Source of the DNA: Streptomyces sp. GSL17-111
GTDB taxonomy: Bacteria; Actinomycetota; Actinomycetes; Streptomycetales; Streptomycetaceae
Direction of reading: 5' to 3'
Length of the DNA stretch: 64,000 nt
NCBI RefSeq assembly: GCF_037911585.1
Contig: NZ_JBAJNS010000001.1
Location: forward strand, 3,838,001-3,902,000
In this document: positions 44,833-56,651 of the stretch, piece by piece
How the letters are laid out: the number at the start of each line of letters is the position of its first letter
Numbering within the stretch: the first letter of the stretch is position 1
Program-made: the position numbers and the translations under genes
Notes under the pieces: generated by a model
Seen by the model: only the letters and a program-made list of their open reading frames with translations
Database searches by the model: none
What the model was told of the DNA's origin: nothing

Positions 44833-46641
44833 ATGGCCGTCAACCTGGTCAACCTCGAAGCCGTCAGCAAGGCGTACACACTGCGCACCCTGCTCGACGG
44901 CGTCTCCCTCGGCGTCAGCGAGGGGGACCGGATCGGGGTGGTCGGGCGCAACGGCGACGGCAAGACGACCCTCGTGCGCATCCTCGCCAAGCTGGAGCGG
45001 CCCGACGACGGCCGGATCACCCACCAGGGCGGGCTGCGGCTCGGCGTGCTGACGCAGCACGACTCGCTCGACCCGGCCGCGACCGTCCGCCAGGAGGTCG
45101 TCGGCGACCTCGCCGACCACGAGTGGGCCGGGAACGCCCGCGTGCGGGACGTGCTGACGGGCCTGTTCGGCGGCCTGGAGCTGCCCGGTTTCGCGCAGGG
45201 CATGGACACCGTCATCGGACCGCTCTCCGGCGGGGAGCGCCGCCGCATCGCGCTGGCCAAGCTGCTCATCGCCGAGCAGGACCTGATCGTGCTCGACGAG
45301 CCGACCAACCACCTCGACGTGGAGGGCATCTCCTGGCTCGCCGCGCACCTGCGCGCCCGCCGCTCGGCCCTGGTCTGCGTGACGCACGACCGCTGGTTCC
45401 TGGACCAGGTGTGCACCCGCATGTGGGACGTGCAGGGCGGTGTGGTGCACGAGTACGAGGGCGGCTACAGCGACTACGTGTTCGCCCGCGCCGAGCGGGA
45501 GCGCATCGCGGCCACCGAGGAGGCCAAGCGGCAGAACCTGGTCCGCAAGGAGCTGGCGTGGCTGCGGCGCGGCGCGCCGGCGCGGACCAGCAAGCCGCGC
45601 TTCCGGGTCGAGGCCGCCAACGCGCTGATCGAGAACGAACCGCCGGTGCGGGACGGCGCGGAGCTGATGAAGTTCGCCAACTCCCGCCTGGGCAAGACGG
45701 TGTTCGACCTGGAGGGCGTCACGGTCGAGGCCGGGCCGCGGGTGCTGCTGGAGCGGGTGACGTGGCAGCTCGGGCCCGGCGACCGCGTCGGTCTCGTCGG
45801 CGTCAACGGCGCGGGCAAGACCTCGCTGCTGCGGGCGCTGGCCTCGGCGGCGCGGAGCGAGGGCGAGGAGCAGCCCGCCGCCGGGCACATCACCGTCGGC
45901 CGGACGGTGCGGCTCGCCTACCTGTCCCAGGAGGTCGCCGAACTCGACCCCACCTGGCGGGTCCTGGAGGCCGTCGAGCAGGTGCGCTCCCGCGTGGACC
46001 TCGGCAAGGGCCGGGAGATGACGGCCTCCCAGCTGTGCGAGCGGTTCGGCTTCGCGAAGGAGAAGCAGTGGACGCCGGTGGGCGACCTGTCCGGCGGCGA
46101 ACGGCGCCGGTTGCAGATCCTGCGGCTGCTGATGGACGAACCGAACGTGCTCTTCCTCGACGAGCCGACCAATGACCTGGACATCGAGACCCTGACCCAG
46201 CTGGAGGACCTGCTCGACGGCTGGCCCGGCTCCCTCGTCGTCATCAGCCACGACCGCTACTTCCTGGAGCGCACGACGGACCGGGTGTTCGCCCTGCTCG
46301 GCGACCGGACGCTGCGGATGCTGCCGCGCGGCATCGACGAGTACCTGGAGCGGCGCGCGCGGGCCGTGGAGAGCGCGGCGTCCGCGCCGGCGGCCCGTCC
46401 CGCGTCCGCCCCGGCGGCCGGGAAGCCGGCCGCCGTCTCGCGCGCGGCGCAGAAGGAGCTCCAGCGCATCGAGCGGCAGCTGGACAAGATCGGTGACCGG
46501 CAGGGCACGCTGCACGCGCAGATGGCCGAGCACGCAACCGACTTCGAGAAGGTCGCCCGGCTCGACGCGGAGCTGCGGGAGCTCACCGAGCAGAAGGACG
46601 ACCTGGAGCTGCGCTGGCTGGAGCTGGCCGAGGAGCAGTGA
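44833..46641 (+). CDS. ABC-F family ATPase (Uup/EttA-like)
   Basis: 602 residues from ATG at 44833 with AAGGAG upstream. Two ABC domains: Walker A GRNGDGKTT and GVNGAGKTS, signature motifs LSGGERRR in both halves, and Walker B LIVLDEPTNHLD and VLFLDEPTNDLD. An inter-domain linker at about 215-275 and a C-terminal coiled coil (about 530-602, RIERQLDKIGDRQGTLHAQ) are of the Uup type. There is no membrane part: these proteins act on ribosomes or, for Uup, on DNA intermediates. The atypical first Walker A has Asp (GDGKTT). Confidence 0.9.
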   Translation: MAVNLVNLEAVSKAYTLRTLLDGVSLGVSEGDRIGVVGRNGDGKTTLVRILAKLERPDDGRITHQGGLRLGVLTQHDSLDPAATVRQEVVGDLADHEWAGNARVRDVLTGLFGGLELPGFAQGMDTVIGPLSGGERRRIALAKLLIAEQDLIVLDEPTNHLDVEGISWLAAHLRARRSALVCVTHDRWFLDQVCTRMWDVQGGVVHEYEGGYSDYVFARAERERIAATEEAKRQNLVRKELAWLRRGAPARTSKPRFRVEAANALIENEPPVRDGAELMKFANSRLGKTVFDLEGVTVEAGPRVLLERVTWQLGPGDRVGLVGVNGAGKTSLLRALASAARSEGEEQPAAGHITVGRTVRLAYLSQEVAELDPTWRVLEAVEQVRSRVDLGKGREMTASQLCERFGFAKEKQWTPVGDLSGGERRRLQILRLLMDEPNVLFLDEPTNDLDIETLTQLEDLLDGWPGSLVVISHDRYFLERTTDRVFALLGDRTLRMLPRGIDEYLERRARAVESAASAPAARPASAPAAGKPAAVSRAAQKELQRIERQLDKIGDRQGTLHAQMAEHATDFEKVARLDAELRELTEQKDDLELRWLELAEEQ

Positions 46642-46868
46642 CGCGGCGGGCCCGCGTGGTGCGCACCGGTCACGGACGGGTCCCGGCTCGGTACCGGCTG
46701 GGCGGACGCGTGGGAACCGCCCGCGGTCGCTCATGTGTCCGGTGGTACAAAGGGCTTCGCTCAACAACCCAGCAAGGCCGAAAATCGGCGGGCCATATGT
46801 CCGATTCGCTCGTCCCTACGGGGGAATGAGGGGCAGGGCAATCGGTCCGCATGCGCAGAAGGATCGCC

Positions 46869-48797
46869 ATGTCGCAGCCGCCCCCACCCAGCCAGCCGCC
46901 GAACCAGCCACCCGGCGAACCGCAGGACACGCCGCCGGAGGGGCAGGCGTCCGGCGGCTTCGGGCCGCCCCCCGAGCCCACCGAGTCCGCCTCCGGGTCC
47001 GCCTCCGGGTCATCGCAGGAGCAGGGGGCCGGTGAAGCGCCCGCCGACGCACCGTCGTTGCGGAAGTCGCCGGAGCAGCCGGAGCAGCCGGAGCAGGCCG
47101 AACAGACGAACCAGGCGCCGCAGACCCCGCCCGCGCCCGGCCAGGCACCGGCCGGTTACGGCTACCCCCAGGCGCCCGGCCAGCCGCCCACGCCGCCCCC
47201 CGGTTACGGCTACCCGGGGACGCCGCCGCCGTCGCAGCCCTACGGCTACCCGGCGGCGCCCGGAGCGCCGGGGCCCTACGGCCAGCCCGGTCCCTACGGC
47301 CAGCAGCCCGGCCCGTACGGGCAGCCCGGCCCCTACGGTCAGCAGCCCACCTACCCGATGCCGGGCGTGCCGCAGTCGGGCGGTGGCGGGTTCAACAAGA
47401 AGATCATGATCATCGTCGCCGCCGTGGTGGCGGTGGCCGTGATCGCCGTCGGCGGGATCTTCCTCTTCACCGGGGGCGACGGGGAGCCGGAGGCCAAGGG
47501 CGACGACAAGGGCAACAGCCAGGGCGGCGAGGGCGACGGCGGGAAGGAGCAGGACGGCAAGGACGGCAAGGACGGCGACAAGTCCGGCCCGACCGGCCCG
47601 CAGGACGGCGAGGGCGAGCTGGCCTGGCAGGTCGAGGCGCCCACGTCCTTCAACGCCGAGATCATCATGGAGGTGCCCGGCGTCTGGTTCGTCGGGGACA
47701 ACGTCGTCAAGTACGAGCACGACGCCGTCCGGGCCTACGACCTCGAGTCCGGGGAGAAGGCCTGGGAGATCAAGGCCGTCCGGGGCGAGGAGTGCGCCGC
47801 CGCGCCGACGGCGTCCGGCGACCGGACGATGATCCTGTGGGGCCGCAAGTGCGAGAAGGTCATGGGCATCGACCTGGCGGCCGGCAAGGAGCTGTGGCGC
47901 GAGGACCTGCCGGCCCCCGAGGGCGAGAGCATGGCCGACGTCAGCTTCCCGCAGGCGGCGGTGAGCGGTGACACGGCGGGCGTGGCGTGGATCGGCGGCT
48001 CGGCGGCGTACGACCTCGACAGCGGCAAGCTCCTGTGGAAGCCGACCGACGACTACACCGAGTGCCGCGACCGCGCCTACGTGGGCGGCGAGCAGTTCAT
48101 CACGATGATCGAGTGCGGCTTCGGCGACGAGGTGAAGCTCCAGACGCTGAGCGCCAAGGGCGAGAAGAAGGACGAGTGGGTGGCGCCCAAGGGCGTCGAG
48201 GTGCAGCGCGTCTTCTCCACGAACCCGCTCGTCATCGGCGTGAACGCGGGCGGCTCCAGCAGCATCGCCGTCACCGACATCATGGTCCTCTCGCAGGAGC
48301 TCGAGCTCCAGGAGAAGATCAGCGTCGACGAGGACCGCTTCCAGTTCCGGACCGACGGCATCAAGCTGACGGACGTCCGCAACGTGGTCGTCGACCCGGA
48401 GGAGAACGTCATCTACCTGGAGACGAAACTCCACCAGGGCGGGGACGGCCAGACCAACGAGATCGTCTCCTACGACCTGAAGTCCGGCCGACAGAAGCAG
48501 GTCTTCGAGCTGGGCCAGGCCGGCGGCATCTCGCCGGTCGCGATGCACGACGGCAAGCTCCTCGCCTTCGCCGACGGCGGCTACGAGGTGCCCGCGAACG
48601 CGCAGCTCCTCGACCCGGGGACGGGCGAGGCCGAGCCGTTCCTGGAGCTGCCCACGGACAAGGACGAGGCGCTGCGCAAGATGACCACGGGCAGCAACAC
48701 CCGTCCGATGTGGGCGGGCGGCACGCTGCTGTTCGTCACCACGCAGCTGTACACGGACACCTCGCTCAACAACGCGCTCATCATGGCGGTGCGTTAG
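46869..48797 (+). CDS. Membrane-anchored PQQ-like beta-propeller protein with disordered N terminus
   Basis: 642 residues from ATG at 46869 (AGAAGGA upstream); ATG 46851 would add six residues. The first 170 residues are Pro/Gln/Gly/Tyr-rich, with repeats such as GPYGQPGPYGQQP. A membrane helix follows at about 178-200 (IMIIVAAVVAVAVIAVGGIFLF). An acidic, Lys/Gly-rich linker leads to a PQQ-type propeller (WQVEAPTSFNAEI, LESGEKAWEIK, LAAGKELWRED, LDSGKLLWKP). The propeller faces outside. Function unknown; such proteins in Streptomyces may sense envelope state. Confidence 0.85.
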   Translation: MSQPPPPSQPPNQPPGEPQDTPPEGQASGGFGPPPEPTESASGSASGSSQEQGAGEAPADAPSLRKSPEQPEQPEQAEQTNQAPQTPPAPGQAPAGYGYPQAPGQPPTPPPGYGYPGTPPPSQPYGYPAAPGAPGPYGQPGPYGQQPGPYGQPGPYGQQPTYPMPGVPQSGGGGFNKKIMIIVAAVVAVAVIAVGGIFLFTGGDGEPEAKGDDKGNSQGGEGDGGKEQDGKDGKDGDKSGPTGPQDGEGELAWQVEAPTSFNAEIIMEVPGVWFVGDNVVKYEHDAVRAYDLESGEKAWEIKAVRGEECAAAPTASGDRTMILWGRKCEKVMGIDLAAGKELWREDLPAPEGESMADVSFPQAAVSGDTAGVAWIGGSAAYDLDSGKLLWKPTDDYTECRDRAYVGGEQFITMIECGFGDEVKLQTLSAKGEKKDEWVAPKGVEVQRVFSTNPLVIGVNAGGSSSIAVTDIMVLSQELELQEKISVDEDRFQFRTDGIKLTDVRNVVVDPEENVIYLETKLHQGGDGQTNEIVSYDLKSGRQKQVFELGQAGGISPVAMHDGKLLAFADGGYEVPANAQLLDPGTGEAEPFLELPTDKDEALRKMTTGSNTRPMWAGGTLLFVTTQLYTDTSLNNALIMAVR

Positions 48798-48836
48798 GGA
48801 GTACGACGGGACCGCACGGTCTCGAAGGACGGTCCA

Positions 48837-48874
48837 CGGCGGGCCGCACGCGCAAGGCCGCGTGCGGCCCGCCG
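48837..48874. terminator. Strong hairpin terminator
   Basis: A perfect 16-bp stem (CGGCGGGCCGCACGCG and its complement) with a 6-base loop, 40 bases after the PQQ-protein stop and before the LuxR-type gene. Confidence 0.7.
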
Positions 48875-48986
48875 CCGTGTCCGAGGGGGACTGCACAGCG
48901 GGCACGTGACGCGGTAGCTTGCGCGGTTACCGGGGCGGGGCCGGACGGCGTGGTGCGGGGGCGGCAGACGGCGAAGGGGCGGGCGG

Positions 48987-49640
48987 ATGGGTGTGCGGGT
49001 CGTGGTCGTGGACGACCACCGGTTGCAGGCCGAGGCGCTGGCCTCCGCCCTCAGGCTGCGCGGTCACCGCGTCCTGGCCGCCTTCACCCCGGGCCAGGAC
49101 GCCGTGGAGTTCGTCGTCCGCAGGCGGCCCGAGGTGTGCCTGTGGGGGACGGCGGTGCCCGAGGAGCCGGGCGTGCTCGCCCCGGTCGCGCGCATCAGGG
49201 CGCGGCTGGAGCGGACGGCCGTCCTCGTCCTGGGCCCGGTGCCGAGCCCGCGCGGGGTGGCCGCCGCCTTCGCCGCCGGTGCGTGCGGTTACGTGCCCAG
49301 CGACGGGCGGGTGGCCTGCGTCGAACGGGCCCTGGTGCGGGTGCGGGTGGGGGAGGCGGCCGTCACGCCGGAGCTGCTGCGGCTGGCCTTCGCCGAGCTG
49401 CTGGACCCGGCGCCCCGTCCGGGCGACGAGGCCGAGCGGCTGCGGGCGCTGCTGACCCCCCGGGAGGTGGAGGTGCTGACGCGGGTCGCGGAGGGCGAGG
49501 ACACCCGGGCCATCGCCGCGCGGCTGGGCATCGCGACCAGCACGGCACGCACGCACGTGCAGCGCGTGCTGGCGAAGCTGGAGGTCGGCTCCCGGCTGGA
49601 GGCCGCCGCGCTCGCCGCCCGCACGGGACTGCTCAGCTGA
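48987..49640 (+). CDS. LuxR-type regulator with degenerate receiver domain
   Basis: 217 residues from ATG at 48987. The N terminus (VRVVVVDDHRLQAEALASAL) has the receiver fold and acidic pocket. However, the phospho-acceptor position reads VCLWGTAVP, with Gly54 where Asp is expected, and the usual C-terminal Lys is missing (GYVPSDGR). The LuxR helix-turn-helix is intact (LTPREVEVLTRVAEGEDTRAIAARLGI). It should therefore work without phosphorylation, perhaps by ligand or dimerisation control. Its last 8 bases overlap the convergent GNAT gene. Confidence 0.88.
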   Translation: MGVRVVVVDDHRLQAEALASALRLRGHRVLAAFTPGQDAVEFVVRRRPEVCLWGTAVPEEPGVLAPVARIRARLERTAVLVLGPVPSPRGVAAAFAAGACGYVPSDGRVACVERALVRVRVGEAAVTPELLRLAFAELLDPAPRPGDEAERLRALLTPREVEVLTRVAEGEDTRAIAARLGIATSTARTHVQRVLAKLEVGSRLEAAALAARTGLLS

Positions 49641-50082
49641 GGGACTTGGTGAACAGGTGGTCCGTGACGCCCGGCGGGTAGTCGGGCAGCTCGGAGACGA
49701 GGGTGTACCCGACCTTCCGGTAGAACTCCGGCGCCTGGAAGTCCCACGTCTCGACGCGGGAGAAGCGGCAGCCGTGCTCGTCCCGCGCCAGCCGCTCGGC
49801 CCGGCCGACGAGTTCGCCGCCGAGCCCCGTGCCCCGGTGCCGCTCGGCCACCCACAGGTAGTCGATGTGCAGCCAGCGGGCCCAGACGTGGCCGACGAGG
49901 CCCCCGGCGAACTCCTCGCCGCCCGCCGGGTCGAGGGCGGTGACGTCGAGCGGCACCTCGGTGTCGTGGACCGTGCCGCGCAGGGCGGCCAGGACGGGGG
50001 AGCCGCTGGTGTTCGTCTCCCGCAGCCGCGCGACGAGCAGACTCCGCCGGGCGTCGCTGACCGTCGTGTCGAAGGTGTACAT
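49633..50082 (-). CDS. GNAT-family N-acetyltransferase
   Basis: 149 residues from ATG at 50082. The acetyl-CoA loop is ERHRGTGLGGELVGRAERLA (about 78-97), followed by FSRVETWDFQAPEFYRKVGY. Substrate unknown. It lies between the two LuxR-type genes on the opposite strand, overlapping the first at the 3' end by 8 bases. Confidence 0.85.
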   Translation of the reverse strand: MYTFDTTVSDARRSLLVARLRETNTSGSPVLAALRGTVHDTEVPLDVTALDPAGGEEFAGGLVGHVWARWLHIDYLWVAERHRGTGLGGELVGRAERLARDEHGCRFSRVETWDFQAPEFYRKVGYTLVSELPDYPPGVTDHLFTKSLS

Positions 50083-50222
50083 GCGGCCGACTGTACGGTC
50101 CGCTCGTGGCCCGGTGGAGGGCCGCTCGGCGGCCGACGGAGGAGTTCGGCCACTTTGCGCGCCGGGGCTTCCGCCGCCGGGCACCGTCCGTACCCTGGTC
50201 CGCACCGTGCTGGGGGTGGGCG

Positions 50223-50927
50223 TTGCGACGGATACGGGTGCTGGTGGCCGACGGGCACCGGGTGTTCGCCGAGTCGATGGTGGCCGCGCTGGCGGCCGAG
50301 CCGGACCTGGAGCCGACCGCCGTGGGCAGTGGGCCGGCGGCCCTGCGCCACCTGGAGCGCTCGGCGGGGGCCGGGCGTCCGTTCGACGTGCTCCTGGTCG
50401 ACGCGGAGCTCGTCGGGGTGGGGCGGGAGGGGAGCGAGGAGGCGCCGGAGGCGAGACTCCTGACGGCGGTCCGCGAGGCCCATCCGGGGGTGCGCCCCGT
50501 GGTCCTGGCCGCCCGGGACGACCCCCGGCACGCCGCCGCCGCGCTGCGGGCCGGCGCGTGCGGCTGGGTGGCCAGGGGCACCTCCCTCTCCCGGCTCCTG
50601 CGCGTCGTGCGCGGGGTCCTGCGGGAGGAGACGCACGTGCCGCCGGTGCTGCTCACGGCCGTCCTGCGGGAGCTGACGGCCGGGGCCCGGCACCGCAGCG
50701 AGGGGGAACGGCTGCTGGCGTCGCTGACCCCGCGCGAGTTGGAGGTGCTGCGCTGCATGGTCGCGGGGCTGGGGCGGAACGCGGTCGCCGAGCGGCTGTT
50801 CCTGTCCCCCCACACGGTGCGGACCCACATGCAGAACGTCCTCGGCAAGCTCGGCGTGCACTCGACGCTGGCCGCCGTCGCGCTGGCCCGCCGGGCCGGG
50901 CTGACCCCGCCGGACCCGCTGCCCTGA
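50223..50927 (+). CDS. LuxR-family response regulator
   Basis: 234 residues from TTG at 50223, where the receiver fold begins (IRVLVADGHRVFAESM); a GTG at 50106 gives a longer, atypical leader, so the start is uncertain. Here the phospho-acceptor Asp is kept (FDVLLVDAELV), although one acidic-pocket position is Gly (ADGH). The LuxR helix-turn-helix is LTPRELEVLRCMVAGLGRNAVAERLFLSPHTVRTHMQNVL. It is a paralogue of the regulator at 48987, with no histidine kinase nearby. Confidence 0.82.
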   Translation: MRRIRVLVADGHRVFAESMVAALAAEPDLEPTAVGSGPAALRHLERSAGAGRPFDVLLVDAELVGVGREGSEEAPEARLLTAVREAHPGVRPVVLAARDDPRHAAAALRAGACGWVARGTSLSRLLRVVRGVLREETHVPPVLLTAVLRELTAGARHRSEGERLLASLTPRELEVLRCMVAGLGRNAVAERLFLSPHTVRTHMQNVLGKLGVHSTLAAVALARRAGLTPPDPLP

Positions 50928-50964
50928 CGAGCGCCCGCCGGACGGCGTCGCCCGCCGGACGGCG

Positions 50965-51468
50965 TCAGAGGCCGGCGGGGACGTTGTCGAAGGGAGCGGT
51001 CAGCAGCCGGAGCAGACCGGCGAGGTCGGCGCGCTGCGCGGCGGACAGCTCGACGAGGATGGCCCGCTCCTGGGCGAGCAGCCCGGCCAGCGCCTGGTCG
51101 GCGCGGTCGCGGCCCTCGTCCGTCAGCCGTACGAGCACCCCGCGCCGGTCGCTCGGGTCCGGGAGCCGTTCGACGAGGCCCTTCTTGGCCAGCCGGTCGA
51201 TCCGGTTCGTCATCGTGCCGGAGGTCACGAGCGTCTGGGTCAGGAGCTGCCCGGGGGAGAGCTGGTACGGGGCTCCGGCGCGCCTCAGCGAGGTGAGCAC
51301 GTCGAACTCCCAGGGCTCCAGGGCGTGCTCCGCGAACGCGATCCGGCGGGCCCGGTCGAGGTGCCGGGCCAGCCGGCTGACCCGGCTGAGCACCTCCAGG
51401 GGTTCCACGTCGAGATCGGGGCGTTCGCGGCGCCATGCTGCGACCAGTCGGTCGACCTCGTCCTCCAT
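50965..51468 (-). CDS. MarR-family transcriptional regulator
   Basis: 167 residues from ATG at 51468. The winged helix is at about 55-115 (LEPWEFDVLTSLRRAGAPYQLSPGQLLTQTLVTSGTMTNRIDRLAKKGLVERLPDPSDRRGVLVRLT). The wing with DPSDRRGVLV is intact. It is divergent from tam with a shared palindrome, so it probably represses itself and tam. In Streptomyces a MarR-type protein controls tam in response to trans-aconitate (TamR). Confidence 0.87.
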   Translation of the reverse strand: MEDEVDRLVAAWRRERPDLDVEPLEVLSRVSRLARHLDRARRIAFAEHALEPWEFDVLTSLRRAGAPYQLSPGQLLTQTLVTSGTMTNRIDRLAKKGLVERLPDPSDRRGVLVRLTDEGRDRADQALAGLLAQERAILVELSAAQRADLAGLLRLLTAPFDNVPAGL

Positions 51469-51502
51469 GCCGTCAGTGTAGTAGTTGTGTCGCCATAAAG
51501 TT

Positions 51503-51516
51503 TCTTGATGTCGAGA
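51503..51516. promoter_or_regulatory. Palindromic MarR-type operator between marR and tam
   Basis: TCTTGATGTCGAGA: TCTTGA and TCGAGA half-sites around a 2-base centre, a form typical of Streptomyces MarR-protein sites. It lies 35 bases from the regulator start and 100 bases before tam. Confidence 0.55.
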
Positions 51517-51615
51517 CACATTGGAGGGATGACGGCCCTTACGGAGTGGAAGGCTCCGAACGCCGGGACCGCCTGTCAGGCACGGCAGGTCCACGCACGC
51601 AAGGAGGCACCGCAC

Positions 51616-52437
51616 ATGTCGTCCGCACCGACCTGGGACCCCCAGACCTACCTCCACCACGCCGACCACCGAACCCGCCCGTTCCTCGACCTGCTGGACC
51701 GCATACCCGAGCTCCCCGCCGCCGGACGCCCGCCGCGCATCGCCGACCTCGGGTGCGGCCCCGGCAACGTCACGGCGCTCCTCGCCGACCGGTGGCCCGG
51801 CGCCCACATCACCGGCTACGACAGCTCACCGCACATGCTGGCCGCCGCCCGCGCCCACGCGGGCCCCACCCCCGGCGGCGGCCGGCTCGACTTCGCGACC
51901 GGCGACATCGCGGACTGGGAACCCCAGGAGACCTACGACCTCATCGTCTCCAACGCCGCACTCCAGTGGGTCGAGGGCCATGCGGAACGCTTCAAGACCT
52001 GGCTGGAGGCACTCCCGCCCGGCGGCGTCCTCGCCCTCCAGGTCCCGGCCAACTTCACCTCCCCCAGCCACGCCCTGCTCGGCGAACTCTGCGAAGCCCC
52101 CCGCTGGCGTGACAGACTCGGGGCCCAGGGCCGCCGGTACGTCCACATCCTCCAGCCGCGGGAGTACCTCCAGCGGCTCACCGACCTCGGCTGCGTGGCC
52201 GACGTGTGGGAGACCACCTACGTCCAGCTCCTCCAGGGCCCCGACGCGGTGCTGAACTGGACGCGCGGCACGGCCCTGCGGCCGGTGCTCACCACGCTCG
52301 CCGACGATCCGGACGCCGCCGCGGCGTTCGTCGCCGAGTACCGCGACCTGCTCCGCGCCGCCTACCCCGAGGGACCGCACGGCACGGTCTTCCCGTTCCG
52401 CCGCGTCTTCGCCGTCGCCCGCAGACCCGCCGACTGA
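51616..52437 (+). CDS. tam: Trans-aconitate 2-methyltransferase
   Basis: 273 residues from ATG at 51616, preceded by AAGGAGG. S-adenosylmethionine motifs IADLGCGPGNVTALLADRWP, GYDSSPHML and DLIVSNAALQWV; the C-terminal half (VWETTYVQLLQGPDAVLNWTRGTALRP) is diagnostic of Tam. It methylates trans-aconitate, which inhibits aconitase, to its ester. Regulated probably by the divergent MarR protein. Confidence 0.92.
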   Translation: MSSAPTWDPQTYLHHADHRTRPFLDLLDRIPELPAAGRPPRIADLGCGPGNVTALLADRWPGAHITGYDSSPHMLAAARAHAGPTPGGGRLDFATGDIADWEPQETYDLIVSNAALQWVEGHAERFKTWLEALPPGGVLALQVPANFTSPSHALLGELCEAPRWRDRLGAQGRRYVHILQPREYLQRLTDLGCVADVWETTYVQLLQGPDAVLNWTRGTALRPVLTTLADDPDAAAAFVAEYRDLLRAAYPEGPHGTVFPFRRVFAVARRPAD

Positions 52438-52439
52438 AC

Positions 52440-52469
52440 CGCCCGGCCGGAAACGGCGCCGGCCGGGCG
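52440..52469. terminator. Bidirectional hairpin terminator
   Basis: CGCCCGGCCGG, 8-base loop, CCGGCCGGGCG immediately after the tam stop and before the convergent ppc stop. Confidence 0.65.
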
Positions 52470-52524
52470 ACCGCGGTGCCCCGAAGGGGTCGCGACCGCC
52501 CGGCCGGACCGGGTGAGGCCGGGG

Positions 52525-55269
<2,745 letters not shown>

Positions 55270-55522
55270 GAGGGGCGGCTCCTTGCAGCTCTTCGGCAGC
55301 TCTTGGCGGCACTGCGGTGCCCCGGCTCACGGCTGCTGCGGTTGCGTCGCCGGTCGCGCGGGCACACCTGTTGTTCAGGACATTCTCGCTCTTGGCAGGT
55401 CACGGACCGCGCTGTCCGACGCCCTAAGGATAGGAGGAGCCCCTACCCCGGGTCGGGGCCGTCCACGCACCGGGCGCTCACTCCTTCGCGCGCCGCTGCG
55501 CAACCGCACCCCTGCCCGCTCC

Positions 55523-55552
55523 TGTGACCGAGAGGCCAAGTGCTGCCATACT
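55523..55552 (+). promoter_or_regulatory. Probable desaturase promoter
   Basis: TGTGAC (55523-55528), 18-bp spacer, CATACT (55547-55552). The operator palindrome begins 2 bases downstream of the -10, so bound repressor would block initiation. Confidence 0.5.
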
Positions 55553-55553
55553 T

Positions 55554-55578
55554 ACGAAACCGTAGGTTACGGTTCCGT
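55554..55578. promoter_or_regulatory. 25-bp palindromic operator for the TetR regulator
   Basis: Core AACCGTA-GGT-TACGGTT is a perfect 7-bp inverted repeat, extended to 11-bp arms with one mismatch. It covers the probable transcription start of the desaturase. It is the expected kind of site for the TetR protein encoded downstream in the same operon. Confidence 0.7.
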
Positions 55579-55616
55579 AGGTAGGGCCGGGCCGCCCCCG
55601 TCGAACAAGGACGTAG

Positions 55617-56651
55617 ATGACGACGACACCAGAACTGATCGACGGCGCCGTCGACAGCACCGCCCCAGCTCCCCGTACACCCGCCAACGATCAGCCGGCC
55701 CCCCTGGGCACCCTCGGGGGTGACGAGCGCCGCACCGTGGAGCAGATCACGCTGCTGCTCTTCATCGCCGTGCCGTTCCTGGCCCTCGTCGCCGCCGTCC
55801 CCCTCACCTGGGGGTGGGGTGTCAGCTGGCTGGACCTGGGCCTGATGGTCTTCATGTACTTCCTGGGCTGCCACGGCATCACCATCGGCTTCCACCGCTA
55901 CTTCACCCACGGCTCCTTCAAGGCGAAGCGGCCGCTGCGCATCGCGCTCGCCGTCGCCGGGTCCATGGCCGTGGAGGGCCCGCTGGTCCGCTGGGTCGCC
56001 GACCACCGCAAGCACCACAAGTTCTCCGACGCCGAGGGAGACCCGCACTCCCCGTGGCGCTACGGCGAGACCGTGCCCGCCCTGATGAAGGGCCTGTGGT
56101 GGGCCCACATCGGCTGGATGTTCGACACCGAGCAGACCTCGCAGCAGAAGTACGCGCCCGACCTGATCAAGGACCCGGCGCTGCGTGCCGTCTCCCGCCA
56201 GTTCGTCCTGTGGACGACCGTCTCGCTCCTGCTGCCCGCGCTCGTCGGCGGCCTGGTCACCTGGTCCTGGCAGGGCGCGCTGACCGCGTTCTTCTGGGGC
56301 TCCCTGGTCCGCGTGGCGCTGCTGCACCACGTCACCTGGTCCATCAACTCCATCTGCCACGCCGTGGGCAAGCGCCCGTTCACGTCGCGCGACCGCTCGG
56401 GCAACGTCTGGTGGCTGGCCGTCCTGTCCTGCGGCGAGTCGTGGCACAACCTGCACCACGCCGACCCGACCAGCGCCCGGCACGGTGTGCAGCGCGGCCA
56501 GATCGACTCCAGCGCCCGCATCATCCGGTGGTTCGAGAAGCTCGGCTGGGCCTACGACGTCCGCTGGCCGCAGGAGAGCCGCCTGGCCGCGAAGCGCTCG
56601 GAGGACCCCCGGGCCTCCCGCCGCGAGCGGAGCCACGCCGACGCGGCATGA
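55617..56651 (+). CDS. Membrane acyl-CoA delta-9 fatty acid desaturase
   Basis: 344 residues from ATG at 55617. Three histidine boxes for the di-iron centre: HRYFTH, HRKHH and HNLHH, plus about four membrane helices (EQITLLLFIAVPFLAL, WLDLGLMVFMYFLGCHG, FVLWTTVSLLLPALVGG, ALTAFFWGSLVRVALL). It introduces a double bond in saturated acyl chains and adjusts membrane fluidity. The stop overlaps the TetR ATG (ATGA), so enzyme and regulator are co-expressed. Confidence 0.93.
   Translation: MTTTPELIDGAVDSTAPAPRTPANDQPAPLGTLGGDERRTVEQITLLLFIAVPFLALVAAVPLTWGWGVSWLDLGLMVFMYFLGCHGITIGFHRYFTHGSFKAKRPLRIALAVAGSMAVEGPLVRWVADHRKHHKFSDAEGDPHSPWRYGETVPALMKGLWWAHIGWMFDTEQTSQQKYAPDLIKDPALRAVSRQFVLWTTVSLLLPALVGGLVTWSWQGALTAFFWGSLVRVALLHHVTWSINSICHAVGKRPFTSRDRSGNVWWLAVLSCGESWHNLHHADPTSARHGVQRGQIDSSARIIRWFEKLGWAYDVRWPQESRLAAKRSEDPRASRRERSHADAA

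Larger units (their letters stand above)
55270..55616. other. Divergent control region between ppc and the desaturase
   Basis: 347 bases. The right part holds the desaturase promoter and operator listed separately. The left part must contain the ppc promoter; I see no clear -10/-35 pair there and no RNA gene. Confidence 0.5.
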
